Of a stretch of 64,000 nucleotides of DNA, positions 1 to 6,856 are shown piece by piece. The notes beneath the pieces are model-generated. The model worked only from the letters and a program-made list of their open reading frames with translations, had not been told where the DNA came from and ran no database searches. Position 1 is the stretch's first letter. The number at the start of each line of letters is the position of its first letter. The DNA is from Actinoplanes xinjiangensis (GTDB lineage: Bacteria; Actinomycetota; Actinomycetes; Mycobacteriales; Micromonosporaceae), in contig NZ_QGGR01000007.1 in the NCBI RefSeq assembly GCF_003148685.1, positions 124,001 to 188,000 of the forward strand, read 5' to 3'. A program made the position numbers and the translations under genes.

Positions 1-47
1 TGGGCGGTGTAGCCCTGCCGCTGCATCGCCTGCCACGCCATGGTCAC
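1..47 (-). CDS. Possible 5' end of a gene running off the window
   Basis: On the minus strand an open frame runs from inside the tail of the TetR gene off the left edge of the window. A GTG at 47-45 or an ATG at 41-39 could start it. The visible translation has aromatic and hydrophobic stretches (for example ALFRLWVSV upstream and in the start region), which could be a membrane segment. No family can be assigned from so few residues and no ribosome binding site is clear. It may equally be non-coding sequence downstream of the TetR gene. Confidence 0.2.
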   Translation of the reverse strand, partial: MTMAWQAMQRQGYTA

Positions 48-106
48 GCTGACCCACAGACGGAACAGGGCCGCGATTGACCACCACCCTGTGGGACCAG
101 TGCTCT

Positions 107-691
107 TCAGCCGTCGCCGGGGTTGGCGAGCGCCGCGCCGACGAGGGCTGCCGCGAAGGCGCGTAGGTCGGCTCGGGACATCCGACGCCGAGCCGGACCG
201 GTGAGCTGGTCGAGCACCACACCATCGATACAGCTGACGAACCAGACGGCGGTGGATGCCGGCTGGGCGCAGTTTTGAGCGTCGAGCATGGCGGCGATGG
301 CAACCCTCAGCCTGTCTCCGGCGTCGACCAGTTCCGCCGCCAGCTCCGGGCGCCGGCGCGAGTGCAGCAGCAGTTCATAGCGGGCGAGATGGCGGTGGGC
401 GTCAACGGTGATCCAGTGCCACATCAGGTCGGCGCCCATGTCCGCGAGCTGGTCGGCGGTCATCACACGCCCGGCGATGCCGGTAGCCGCGATCTCGAGC
501 AGATCGATCTCGACCAGGCGCCGCACGCACGCGGTCACGAGGTCGTCGCGCTTGCGGAAGTAGTAGCTGGTCGACCCGGCAGGCAACCCGACCTCGACAT
601 CGACCGCCCGGTGCGTCAGGCCACGGAGCCCTTCTCGCGCGATCAACCGCAGTCCCGCGTCGGCGATCGCTGACAGTCGCTCAGTTGACAT
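107..691 (-). CDS. TetR/AcrR family transcriptional regulator
   Basis: 194 residues. The N-terminal part (about 5-50) is a TetR helix-turn-helix: a helix starting LSAIADAGLRLIAREG, then GLTHRAVDVEVGLPAGSTSYYF, with the SYYF recognition-helix ending typical of the family. The rest is an all-helical ligand-binding domain whose ligand cannot be read. It is divergent from a small membrane protein, and two 18-bp dyads fill the gap between them, so it most likely represses itself and its neighbour. The ATG at 691 has no good Shine-Dalgarno sequence, so the mRNA may be leaderless. It may instead be activated by an unidentified hydrophobic ligand, as is common for AcrR-type regulators. Confidence 0.9.
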   Translation of the reverse strand: MSTERLSAIADAGLRLIAREGLRGLTHRAVDVEVGLPAGSTSYYFRKRDDLVTACVRRLVEIDLLEIAATGIAGRVMTADQLADMGADLMWHWITVDAHRHLARYELLLHSRRRPELAAELVDAGDRLRVAIAAMLDAQNCAQPASTAVWFVSCIDGVVLDQLTGPARRRMSRADLRAFAAALVGAALANPGDG

Positions 692-697
692 GGCGTC

Positions 698-735
698 ACT
701 CTACAAGAGTAGAGTTGACTCTACTGATGTAGAGT
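698..735. promoter_or_regulatory. Tandem TetR operator (two 18-bp dyads)
   Basis: Two dyads of the form ACTCTAC-N4-GTAGAGT lie end to end at 698-715 and 718-735, separated by 2 bp. Because of the spacing, the inner arms also form a third perfect dyad, AGTAGAGT-TG-ACTCTACT, at 708-725. The block lies between the starts of the TetR gene (691) and the membrane-protein gene (758), where an autorepressor of a divergent pair would bind. The sequence symmetry is directly visible; the binding protein is inferred from position. Confidence 0.85.
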
Positions 736-757
736 CTCATGGCGGGAGGGCGACCCG

Positions 758-1240
758 ATGACTGTTCAAGACAAGGTGCGTCGCGAGAGGATGGCGGCGC
801 GCGTCGGCGGGTGGGCCTTCGCGCTGACCGGGGCCGGCCACCTCACCCTTGCGAGCCTCATGCCGGCCACGGATGACATGCTTGCCGTCGAGCGTCAGAT
901 GGAGCAGGCACGCTTCCCGATGACGCCGAGCCACAGCGTCGCCGATCTGATGCAGGGCTTCAGCCTCGTGATGGCCGTCCTGCTGGTGGCCTGCGGCATT
1001 TCGGTCTTGCTCATGACGCGCCATGGCCGGGCCCCGGAGCGGGCACAGGTCGCTCTCATGCTGGCGCTGTCGCTTGCTCTTCTGGGCATCGCGCTGCTGC
1101 TGCTGCCTGCTCCTCCGATTGTCCTCATGACGGTTGCGTGCGCAGCGTTCGCAGTGGCGCTGCACGCATCGCTTCGTACGGTCACGCCAGCGAGCACGGC
1201 GAGTTCTTCCGATGCCAGCCCGACGGCGGCAGGACGCTAG
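758..1240 (+). CDS. Small multi-pass membrane protein
   Basis: 160 residues with about four hydrophobic segments (roughly 18-35, 66-90, 102-120 and 122-142), the pattern of a four-helix membrane protein. The C-terminal 20 residues are Ala/Ser/Thr-rich and probably disordered. A GGGAGG ribosome binding site at 742-747 lies a suitable distance from the ATG. It is divergent from the TetR gene and shares the double operator, so it is probably the repressor's target. It resembles uncharacterised small membrane proteins often paired with TetR genes in actinomycetes. No transport or enzyme motif is visible, so function is left open. Confidence 0.75.
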   Translation: MTVQDKVRRERMAARVGGWAFALTGAGHLTLASLMPATDDMLAVERQMEQARFPMTPSHSVADLMQGFSLVMAVLLVACGISVLLMTRHGRAPERAQVALMLALSLALLGIALLLLPAPPIVLMTVACAAFAVALHASLRTVTPASTASSSDASPTAAGR

Positions 1241-1468
1241 ATCAACCGGGCTGGCCGCCACGGGGTGTGTTTTGGCTGTTGGGGAGGCACTCGGTCGGTC
1301 GGTTTGTGTTGTTCTGACTCCTGCACCTGTCGACGCATTGATCAGGTTCGGGTGAGGGAAGAGTGCCAACGCTGCGTGCCGTGCCCATGCGGCTGCCATC
1401 GGATCTTGAGCCGTAGCGAAGCCCACATTCACGGCGGGGCAAGAAGGCAGCATCGGACAGTGTTGCTG

Positions 1469-2095
1469 TCAATAGCCGACAGAGAAGTGCCGTTCTTCCG
1501 CCGGTTGTTCCAGTTCGTCGAGCACGGCGACGGCGAGGTCCTCCGCCGAGACGCGTGACGTACCGTCCGGTGCCACTACCAGAGACGTGCCGCCGCGCCG
1601 GTAGTGGCCGGTCCGGACGCCGGGCTCGAAGAGGGCTGCCGGGCTGACGTAGGCCCAGTCGGCGGTATGCGGGCGGCAGGCGGCCAGTTGCGCAATGCTC
1701 GCGGCGGCGATGGTGCGCCAGGCCGGCGGTACATATTCGGGAGTGTCGAATACCAGTCCGCCGCCGGGCGCCAGCAGCGGCGCGGACCCGCCGATGAACA
1801 AGATCCGTGTCTTTGCCGCGGCGGAGGCGTCAAGCAAGGCGGTGGTGACTGCGGTGACGGTGTGTTCCGCGCCAGGCGCAGGCCGGGTGGCGCCTACGAC
1901 CGCGTCGGCGTCGGCGAACACCTTGGTCATGAGTTCGACGTCGGTGGCGTCACCGCGTACGTCGGTGACCTCGAGAGGCAGGGTGTCCGGGCGGGGACCG
2001 GGCAGGACGGCGGTGACGTGGTGTCCTCGACGGCGGGCCTCGGCGACGATGCGTGATCCGGCCATCCCGGCGGCACCGACAACAGTGATCTTCAA
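1469..2095 (-). CDS. NAD(P)-binding SDR-like protein (NmrA/YwnB type)
   Basis: 208 residues. It begins KITVVGAAGMAGSRI, a GxxGxxG Rossmann dinucleotide-binding loop at the extreme N-terminus, and continues as an atypical short-chain dehydrogenase with the ILFIGGSAPLL strand seen in YwnB/NmrA-like proteins. Most relatives act as NAD(P)H-dependent reductases or redox sensors; the substrate is unknown. The start is a TTG at 2095-2093 with GGAAAGGA upstream. The TTG overlaps the TGA of the EamA gene (TTGA), so the two are translationally coupled. A much longer frame through this region, reaching 2935, is antisense-like arginine-rich sequence and was not used. Confidence 0.85.
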   Translation of the reverse strand: MKITVVGAAGMAGSRIVAEARRRGHHVTAVLPGPRPDTLPLEVTDVRGDATDVELMTKVFADADAVVGATRPAPGAEHTVTAVTTALLDASAAAKTRILFIGGSAPLLAPGGGLVFDTPEYVPPAWRTIAAASIAQLAACRPHTADWAYVSPAALFEPGVRTGHYRRGGTSLVVAPDGTSRVSAEDLAVAVLDELEQPAEERHFSVGY

Positions 2096-2979
2096 CGGTT
2101 GATCCTTTCCAAGGAGGGTTGGGGGTTCATATTGCGAGGGGTGAGCTGGGCCGCGACGATCGCTGCGAGAGCCAGGGCGAAGCCGAGCAGTTGTACCGGA
2201 CGCAGCAACTGGCCGAGCAGCACCGCGCCCAGCAACGCGGCCACCATCGGCGACAGCAGGCCCAGTACGGCGACGGAGGTGACCGGCAGCGTGGTGATGC
2301 CGCGGAACCACAGGATGTAGGCGATCAGGCCGCCCGGCAGTCCCAGCCACAGATGGCCGAGCGCGGCAGGTCCGTCGATCGCGGGCGGGGCGCCCTCGAA
2401 TATCCAGGTCAGCGGCAGCAGAAACAGCCCGCCTGCGGTGAGTTGCCAGCCCGCGTACGCCGTCGGGCCGACCCCGGCCGGGCGGCCCCAGCGCTTGGTG
2501 AGGATCACGCCGAGCGCCATCGCGCTCGTCCCGGCGAGACCGGCCGCGATACCGATCGGGTCGAAGCCCGCGGCCGGTCCGATCACCACCAAGCCGACAC
2601 CGGCCATGCCCACGATCCCCCAGGCGAAGTGCCACGCCGACGGGCTCTGTCGCAGCACCGCCACCGCCAGGACCGCCACCAGCAGCGGCTGCGCGGCGCC
2701 CAAGGTCGCGGCCACACCACCGGGAAGCCGTTCGGCGCTGACGAACAGCAGGGGCAGGAACACTCCGATGTTGAGGAGCCCCAGCATGGCGGCCTTCAGC
2801 CACCAGTTTCCCCGCGGCGGCGTACGGGTGAGAGCGATCGCGATCAGCCCGGCCGGCAACGACCGTACGAGCGCGGCGAACAGCGGATGGCCCGGCGGCA
2901 GCAGTTCGGTGGTTACGACGTACGTCGTTCCCCACACCAGGGGTGCGAGGGCGGTCACCGAGGTAACCAGGATCTTCAT
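2092..2979 (-). CDS. EamA/DMT-family transporter
   Basis: 295 residues with about ten hydrophobic helices and the two-fold EamA repeat. The first repeat opens APLVWGTTYVVTTELLPP and the second follows after residue 140. These proteins export small metabolites such as amino acids and sugars across the inner membrane. I chose ATG 2979 over an upstream in-frame codon because it places the first helix at the N-terminus and has GAGGC before it. It is coupled to the following NAD(P)-binding protein and divergent from a LysR gene, with LysR-type dyads in the gap. The LysR protein probably controls this exporter. Confidence 0.88.
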   Translation of the reverse strand: MKILVTSVTALAPLVWGTTYVVTTELLPPGHPLFAALVRSLPAGLIAIALTRTPPRGNWWLKAAMLGLLNIGVFLPLLFVSAERLPGGVAATLGAAQPLLVAVLAVAVLRQSPSAWHFAWGIVGMAGVGLVVIGPAAGFDPIGIAAGLAGTSAMALGVILTKRWGRPAGVGPTAYAGWQLTAGGLFLLPLTWIFEGAPPAIDGPAALGHLWLGLPGGLIAYILWFRGITTLPVTSVAVLGLLSPMVAALLGAVLLGQLLRPVQLLGFALALAAIVAAQLTPRNMNPQPSLERINR

Positions 2980-3018
2980 GCGTTCAGCCTCGCCGCACGG
3001 CAGCGATGAGTCCAACAC

Positions 3019-3051
3019 ATCGTTGTCACGCCAGCCATCGTGAATCACGAT
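3019..3051. promoter_or_regulatory. LysR-type operator (one perfect and one imperfect dyad)
   Basis: ATCGTGAATCACGAT at 3037-3051 is a perfect dyad (7-bp arms, one central base) and contains the T-N11-A core of LysR sites. A weaker copy, ATCGTTGTCACG, starts at 3019. Both lie between the divergent EamA gene (start 2979) and LysR gene (start 3058), as expected for a regulatory site plus an activation site. The perfect dyad covers a possible GTG at 3040, which supports ATG 3058 as the true LysR start. Confidence 0.75.
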
Positions 3052-3057
3052 GAATCA

Positions 3058-3972
3058 ATGGAACTTCAGCAGATGCGGTACGTGGTCGCCGTCGCGCAGA
3101 CGAACAGCTTCACGCGGGCCGCCGAACGGTGCCTCGTCGTGCAGTCCGCCCTCAGCCACCAGATCGCCCGCTTGGAACGCGAACTTGGCACCCGGCTTTT
3201 CGAACGCACCAGCCGACGGGTCCGGCTGACCCTCGCGGGCCAGGCCTTTCTGCCGGTGGCGCAGCAATGCCTTGACGCTGCCGAGCGTGCCGTCGCCGAG
3301 GTCGCCGCCGCCGTCGGCGAGGTCCGGGGGCGGCTCACCGTCGGCCTGATCCCCACTGTCGCGGCGGTCGACATCCCATCCGCGCTACACGCCTTCCACC
3401 AGAAGCACCCGCAGGTCCGAATCGGCCTACGCGTCGGCAGTAGCGAGCAGCTCATCGAACAGGTCAAGGCCGGTGCGATCGACCTCGCCTTCCTCGGCCT
3501 GCCCGTGACCATCCGACCCGAAGGAGTCGCCAGCAGACAGCTGGCCGAAGACCGGCTGGTCGCCGTGGTGGCCCCCGATCACCCCCTCGCCGCGGAAACC
3601 GAGATCGAATTGGCCCGGCTGGCTACGGAAGCATTCGTGGACCTCCCCGCGGGAACAGCCGGACGAGCCCAGTCCGATCTCGCTTTCGCCGCCGCAGGAG
3701 TGCACCGGCAGGTCGCATTCGAAGTCACCACCGTCGACATCCTGATGCTCCGACTGATCCGGCAGAACCTCGCCGTCGCCCTGCTCGCCTCGATGTACAC
3801 CCCACACCTGACCGGCGTGGTCACCGTTGACGTCCGCGACGCTCCCACCCGAATCGAGCACCTGGTCTGGAACCGCTCCTCTCTCGCCCCGGCAGCGAGA
3901 GCATTTCTCACCGAACTGGCTCTCTCCGTCGACGACGCGGGGCCTCAACCGCTGTTCACGCCAGGCCCGTGA
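3058..3972 (+). CDS. LysR family transcriptional regulator
   Basis: 304 residues. The winged helix-turn-helix is at about 1-60 (MELQQMRYVVAVAQ, then NSFTRAAERCLVVQSALSHQI, then LGTRLFERTSRRVRLT), followed by a periplasmic-binding-protein-like effector domain from about 88. The start is ATG 3058, giving the canonical MELxQLRYFV-like N-terminus. An earlier in-frame GTG at 3040 lies inside the operator dyad. The Shine-Dalgarno sequence is weak, so the transcript may be leaderless. It is divergent from the EamA exporter and probably activates it in response to the exported solute, although the sequence does not show the effector. Confidence 0.92.
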   Translation: MELQQMRYVVAVAQTNSFTRAAERCLVVQSALSHQIARLERELGTRLFERTSRRVRLTLAGQAFLPVAQQCLDAAERAVAEVAAAVGEVRGRLTVGLIPTVAAVDIPSALHAFHQKHPQVRIGLRVGSSEQLIEQVKAGAIDLAFLGLPVTIRPEGVASRQLAEDRLVAVVAPDHPLAAETEIELARLATEAFVDLPAGTAGRAQSDLAFAAAGVHRQVAFEVTTVDILMLRLIRQNLAVALLASMYTPHLTGVVTVDVRDAPTRIEHLVWNRSSLAPAARAFLTELALSVDDAGPQPLFTPGP

Positions 3973-4038
3973 TGCGGCCAGGCTCGCCAACGTCTCATCG
4001 ACACCATCGAGAGCTCCGGCCGCCTGACTCCTGGTGTC

Positions 4039-4191
4039 TCACGAGACCCCGGGATTCTGGAGACGACGGCTGGCGCGCCGCGGCAGCGCTGGAGGCCGGT
4101 CCGAGGAGAAGTTCGGGATCTGGTACCCCAGCTTGATGACCGAATCGTGTGCCGATCGGTCCTGTTGCTGGTTCTCGTTCGAGGACACCAT
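4039..4191 (-). CDS. Small ORF (50 aa) at the end of the antiporter/ferredoxin operon
   Basis: An ATG at 4191-4189 is preceded by GGAGG 11 nt upstream and opens a 50-codon frame ending in TGA at 4041-4039. The peptide starts MVSSNENQQQDR, has a hydrophobic centre (VIKLGYQIPNF) and a basic Pro/Arg-rich tail ending NPGVS. It begins only about 28 bp after the ferredoxin-like gene on the same strand. I recognise no family. The polar leader-like start and short length would suit a RiPP precursor or a small regulatory protein, but no RiPP maturase is nearby, so this is only a candidate gene. Confidence 0.45.
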   Translation of the reverse strand: MVSSNENQQQDRSAHDSVIKLGYQIPNFSSDRPPALPRRASRRLQNPGVS

Positions 4192-4218
4192 GATTCACCG
4201 TACCTCCGTCGAGATGGA

Positions 4219-4875
4219 TCAAGCGGGCTCTGGAAGTTCTGCGCCCGGTTGCGCGCAGGAACCCGGTCGCCGGCAGTCCCCGGCGAGCGGCGCGAGTGCG
4301 GACCGGCCACGGCCGGCCGCCTCGACCAGGGCGACGGCCGCGGCCGGGCTGATGCCCCGATGGAAGACACCGGACGGCAGGCACACCAGATTGGCGGCGA
4401 AGCGGCACCCGCCGACGTGGGTGGTCTCCCACGTGTGCCGCCCGGCGACGGCGGCCACGGCCCGCGCGACGGCCCGGCCCTGCCCGCCGCAGACCGGGCT
4501 GCGCACCTCGTTGGTGCACACCAGATACATCGGCTCGGCGACCGGCGTGGCCAGCCCGGACGGCCGCCCGGCGGCGACCGCCTCGGCGACGGCGGCGAAC
4601 CGGTCGGCGACCCGGACCGCCGGCAGCTGTTCGAGCAGCTGCCGGCCACCGGCCGCCGACGAGACGAAACAGCGTTCGCGACCCGGCCGGGGCGACCGCC
4701 GATACTGCCGGATGAGATTGATCCGGAAGCCCAGCGCGGCCGCCGCCGCCCGGACGTCGGCGGGCAGTCCCGGAATGTCGGCGCCGGCCGAGAACCCCCA
4801 CGGACCGGGATGTTCGATCAGCAGCCAGCCGCGGATCGGCGGTACCTCGACCCGGGTGGGCGGTGATGATGTCAT
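4219..4875 (-). CDS. Sucrase/ferredoxin-like ([2Fe-2S] thioredoxin-fold) protein
   Basis: 218 residues from ATG 4875. It carries the family's LLIEHPGPWG motif (residues about 19-28), a CTNEVRSPVCGGQG segment matching the usual cysteine-containing loop, and ETTHVGGCRFAANLVCLPSG near the C-terminus (THxGGxxFAxN). These are hallmarks of the sucrase/ferredoxin-like family, whose members bind a thioredoxin-like [2Fe-2S] cluster and whose role is poorly defined. The N-terminus is short: the usual cysteine upstream of the PGPWG motif is absent, which could mean altered cluster binding. It starts 13 bp after the antiporter stop, in the same operon, and is followed by a 50-residue ORF. Confidence 0.75.
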   Translation of the reverse strand: MTSSPPTRVEVPPIRGWLLIEHPGPWGFSAGADIPGLPADVRAAAAALGFRINLIRQYRRSPRPGRERCFVSSAAGGRQLLEQLPAVRVADRFAAVAEAVAAGRPSGLATPVAEPMYLVCTNEVRSPVCGGQGRAVARAVAAVAGRHTWETTHVGGCRFAANLVCLPSGVFHRGISPAAAVALVEAAGRGRSALAPLAGDCRRPGSCAQPGAELPEPA

Positions 4876-4888
4876 CGCGGCCGCCCGT

Positions 4889-6118
4889 TCAGCGCCGGGC
4901 TTCGGCGCGGGGCCGGACGGCGGTGGCCGCGGAGACCGCACCGGAGCGGGACAGCAGGCGCAGCAACGGCGCGGCCATCGCCGTGGTCACCAGCGCCATG
5001 ATCACGAGTACGGTGAACAGCCTGGTGTCGATGACGCCCAGTTGCAGGCCGACGCTCAGGATGACGATCTCGGTCAGCCCGCGGGTGTTCATCAGGACGC
5101 CGATCGACAGGGCGGCCGGCCAGCGTTCGCGTACCAGCCGGGCGCCCAGGGTGGCGCCACCCAGTTTGCCGGCGATCGCCACGGCCGTGGCCAGCGCCAC
5201 CACCCCTGCCGACTGCCAGGAGTCGAGCTGGTCGAGGTGCGTCGACATGCCGACGACCACGAAGAACATCGGCAGCGCGAAGTCGTCGACGACGCCGGTC
5301 AGGCGTACCCGGACCTGTTCCTGCCACTCCGGCCGGCGCGGCATCACCAGCCCGGCCAGGAAGGCGCCGAAGATCGCGTGGATGCCGATGACCTCGGTTG
5401 CCCAGGCACTCAGGAACGCCACCACGAGCGTCACCCAGAACGGTAGATGCGGCACCCGGGCCAGCAGCGGCCGGACCACCTTCACCATGAACAGCACGAA
5501 CACGACCGTGCCGGCGATGTGGCCGGCGACCTCCGCCGGCCCGGCGGCACCGGCCGCCGCGACCACGACGGCGAGCAGGCACCAGGCGATGACGTCGTTG
5601 ATCGCCGCGCACGCGATCGTGATCGCGCCGACCCGGGTGTGGTACAGCCCCGTCTCCTGGAGGATCCGCACCAGCACCGGGAACGCCGTGATCGAGACTG
5701 CGGCGCCGATGAACAGGCAGAAGGCGGTCTGGTCGTGCCCGTTGCCGAACTGCGGGTAGAGCAGAAGGCCCAGCCCCAGGCCGAGTCCGAACGGGACGGT
5801 CACCGACGCCAGGCTGATCACCGCGGACCGGCGGCCCTCCCCGCGCAGCAGCCGGCTGTCCAGTTCCATGCCGACCAGCAGCATGAACAGGACCAGGCCG
5901 AACTGGGCGAGCACCTGGAATCCGGCGATCACCCCGGGCGGGAACAGCAGCTCCCGGGCCGACGGCCAGACCAGTCCCAGGACGCTCGGCCCGAGCAGGA
6001 TGCCGGCGACGATCTCGCCGATCACCCGTGGCTGGCCGAGCCGGGCCACCAGCCAGCCGGCCAGGCGTACCACGACGATGACCAGCCCGGCGGCAAGCAG
6101 CACCTGCGCGGTGCTCAT
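4889..6118 (-). CDS. CPA2-family cation:proton antiporter (KefB/NapA type)
   Basis: 409 residues with about 12-13 transmembrane segments. Typical CPA2 motifs are visible: QPRVIGEIVAGILLGPSVLG near the N-terminus, a central SITAFPVLVRIL segment, CAAINDVIAW with the conserved Asn-Asp pair of electrogenic exchangers, and NTRGLTEIVIL late in the protein. It exchanges Na+ or K+ for H+ across the cytoplasmic membrane. No C-terminal RCK/TrkA-N domain is present. ATG 6118 overlaps the TGA of the upstream gene (ATGA), so the genes are coupled. An upstream in-frame start lies inside the preceding gene and would add a low-complexity leader. Confidence 0.9.
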   Translation of the reverse strand: MSTAQVLLAAGLVIVVVRLAGWLVARLGQPRVIGEIVAGILLGPSVLGLVWPSARELLFPPGVIAGFQVLAQFGLVLFMLLVGMELDSRLLRGEGRRSAVISLASVTVPFGLGLGLGLLLYPQFGNGHDQTAFCLFIGAAVSITAFPVLVRILQETGLYHTRVGAITIACAAINDVIAWCLLAVVVAAAGAAGPAEVAGHIAGTVVFVLFMVKVVRPLLARVPHLPFWVTLVVAFLSAWATEVIGIHAIFGAFLAGLVMPRRPEWQEQVRVRLTGVVDDFALPMFFVVVGMSTHLDQLDSWQSAGVVALATAVAIAGKLGGATLGARLVRERWPAALSIGVLMNTRGLTEIVILSVGLQLGVIDTRLFTVLVIMALVTTAMAAPLLRLLSRSGAVSAATAVRPRAEARR

Positions 6119-6705
6119 GAGAGCCCCGCCGGGACGGGCGCCTGCCGCAGCCACTGCGCCACCGGGGAGGGGCCGGGCTCCGGCGCCGCGGCCCATGCCC
6201 GTGTGGCCCAGCCGACGAGGTCACACGTGGCGAGCAGTTCGGTCACCACCGGGCAGCGGCGCGACCCGTCGGTGTCCCGCGGCGCGGGGGTCCTGCCGGT
6301 GCGGCGCCGGACACCGGCCACCAGATCGTCGACGTCCAGCACGGCGGTTGCCGGCCGGACGTGGCCGGTGGCGTCGGCGAGGCGGGCCAGCAGGGCCCAT
6401 CCGGTGCCGTCGCGCCGCTGTGCCGCCCGGCCGTAGGTGGCGGCGAGCAGCAGCCGCCCGGCCACGCGGGGGTCGCGCTCGGCGCGTTCCTCGGGGAACA
6501 GCCAGCCCGCTTTCGGCTCGCCGGACAGGTCGGTCCACCACAGCGCCACCGACGGTGTGCCGGTCTCGTCCGGGCCTGTGGCGCACAGCACAAGTCGGTC
6601 ACGGGCGCCGGGCAGGAGCGGCGCCGCCAGGACGGTGCCGACCGGGGACTCCCTTTTCACCGATTCGGCCCGGCCAGGCTCGGAAAGGCTTGGCACAACG
6701 GACAT
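6115..6705 (-). CDS. Hypothetical protein, first gene of the antiporter operon
   Basis: 196 residues, soluble, with no signal peptide or membrane helix. The middle contains ALWWTDLSGEPKAGWLFPEE and a following helical region. GGAGG sits 8-9 nt upstream of ATG 6705, a strong ribosome binding site. It is coupled by ATGA overlap to the cation antiporter and so probably shares its role, but I recognise no domain. About 150 bp of comparatively AT-rich DNA (6706-6856) precedes it and probably holds the operon promoter. Confidence 0.65.
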   Translation of the reverse strand: MSVVPSLSEPGRAESVKRESPVGTVLAAPLLPGARDRLVLCATGPDETGTPSVALWWTDLSGEPKAGWLFPEERAERDPRVAGRLLLAATYGRAAQRRDGTGWALLARLADATGHVRPATAVLDVDDLVAGVRRRTGRTPAPRDTDGSRRCPVVTELLATCDLVGWATRAWAAAPEPGPSPVAQWLRQAPVPAGLS

Positions 6706-6856
6706 CTCGCCTCCACAATGTGGTTCCGGGGAAGTGCCGGCAGTGGCGGCACGAAATCACCGTGGAAACTGTGCGCCACGACGTCCTCGGATGGTCCTCA
6801 GCGAGTCCTCGGACCAATTATTCAGGCTTGGGAAATCTATTCCGAATGATTATCCG

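Noticed and set aside
1469..2935. A 488-residue frame covering both the NAD(P)-binding protein and most of the EamA gene
   Set aside because: Only the last 208 codons resemble a protein. The first part is arginine-rich shadow sequence of the EamA gene, and a TTG with a ribosome site at 2095 gives the real start.
3945..4801. Long overlapping minus-strand frames at the ferredoxin-like gene
   Set aside because: Low-complexity Arg/Gly/Pro translation with no family resemblance; the frame 4219-4875 has the conserved motifs.
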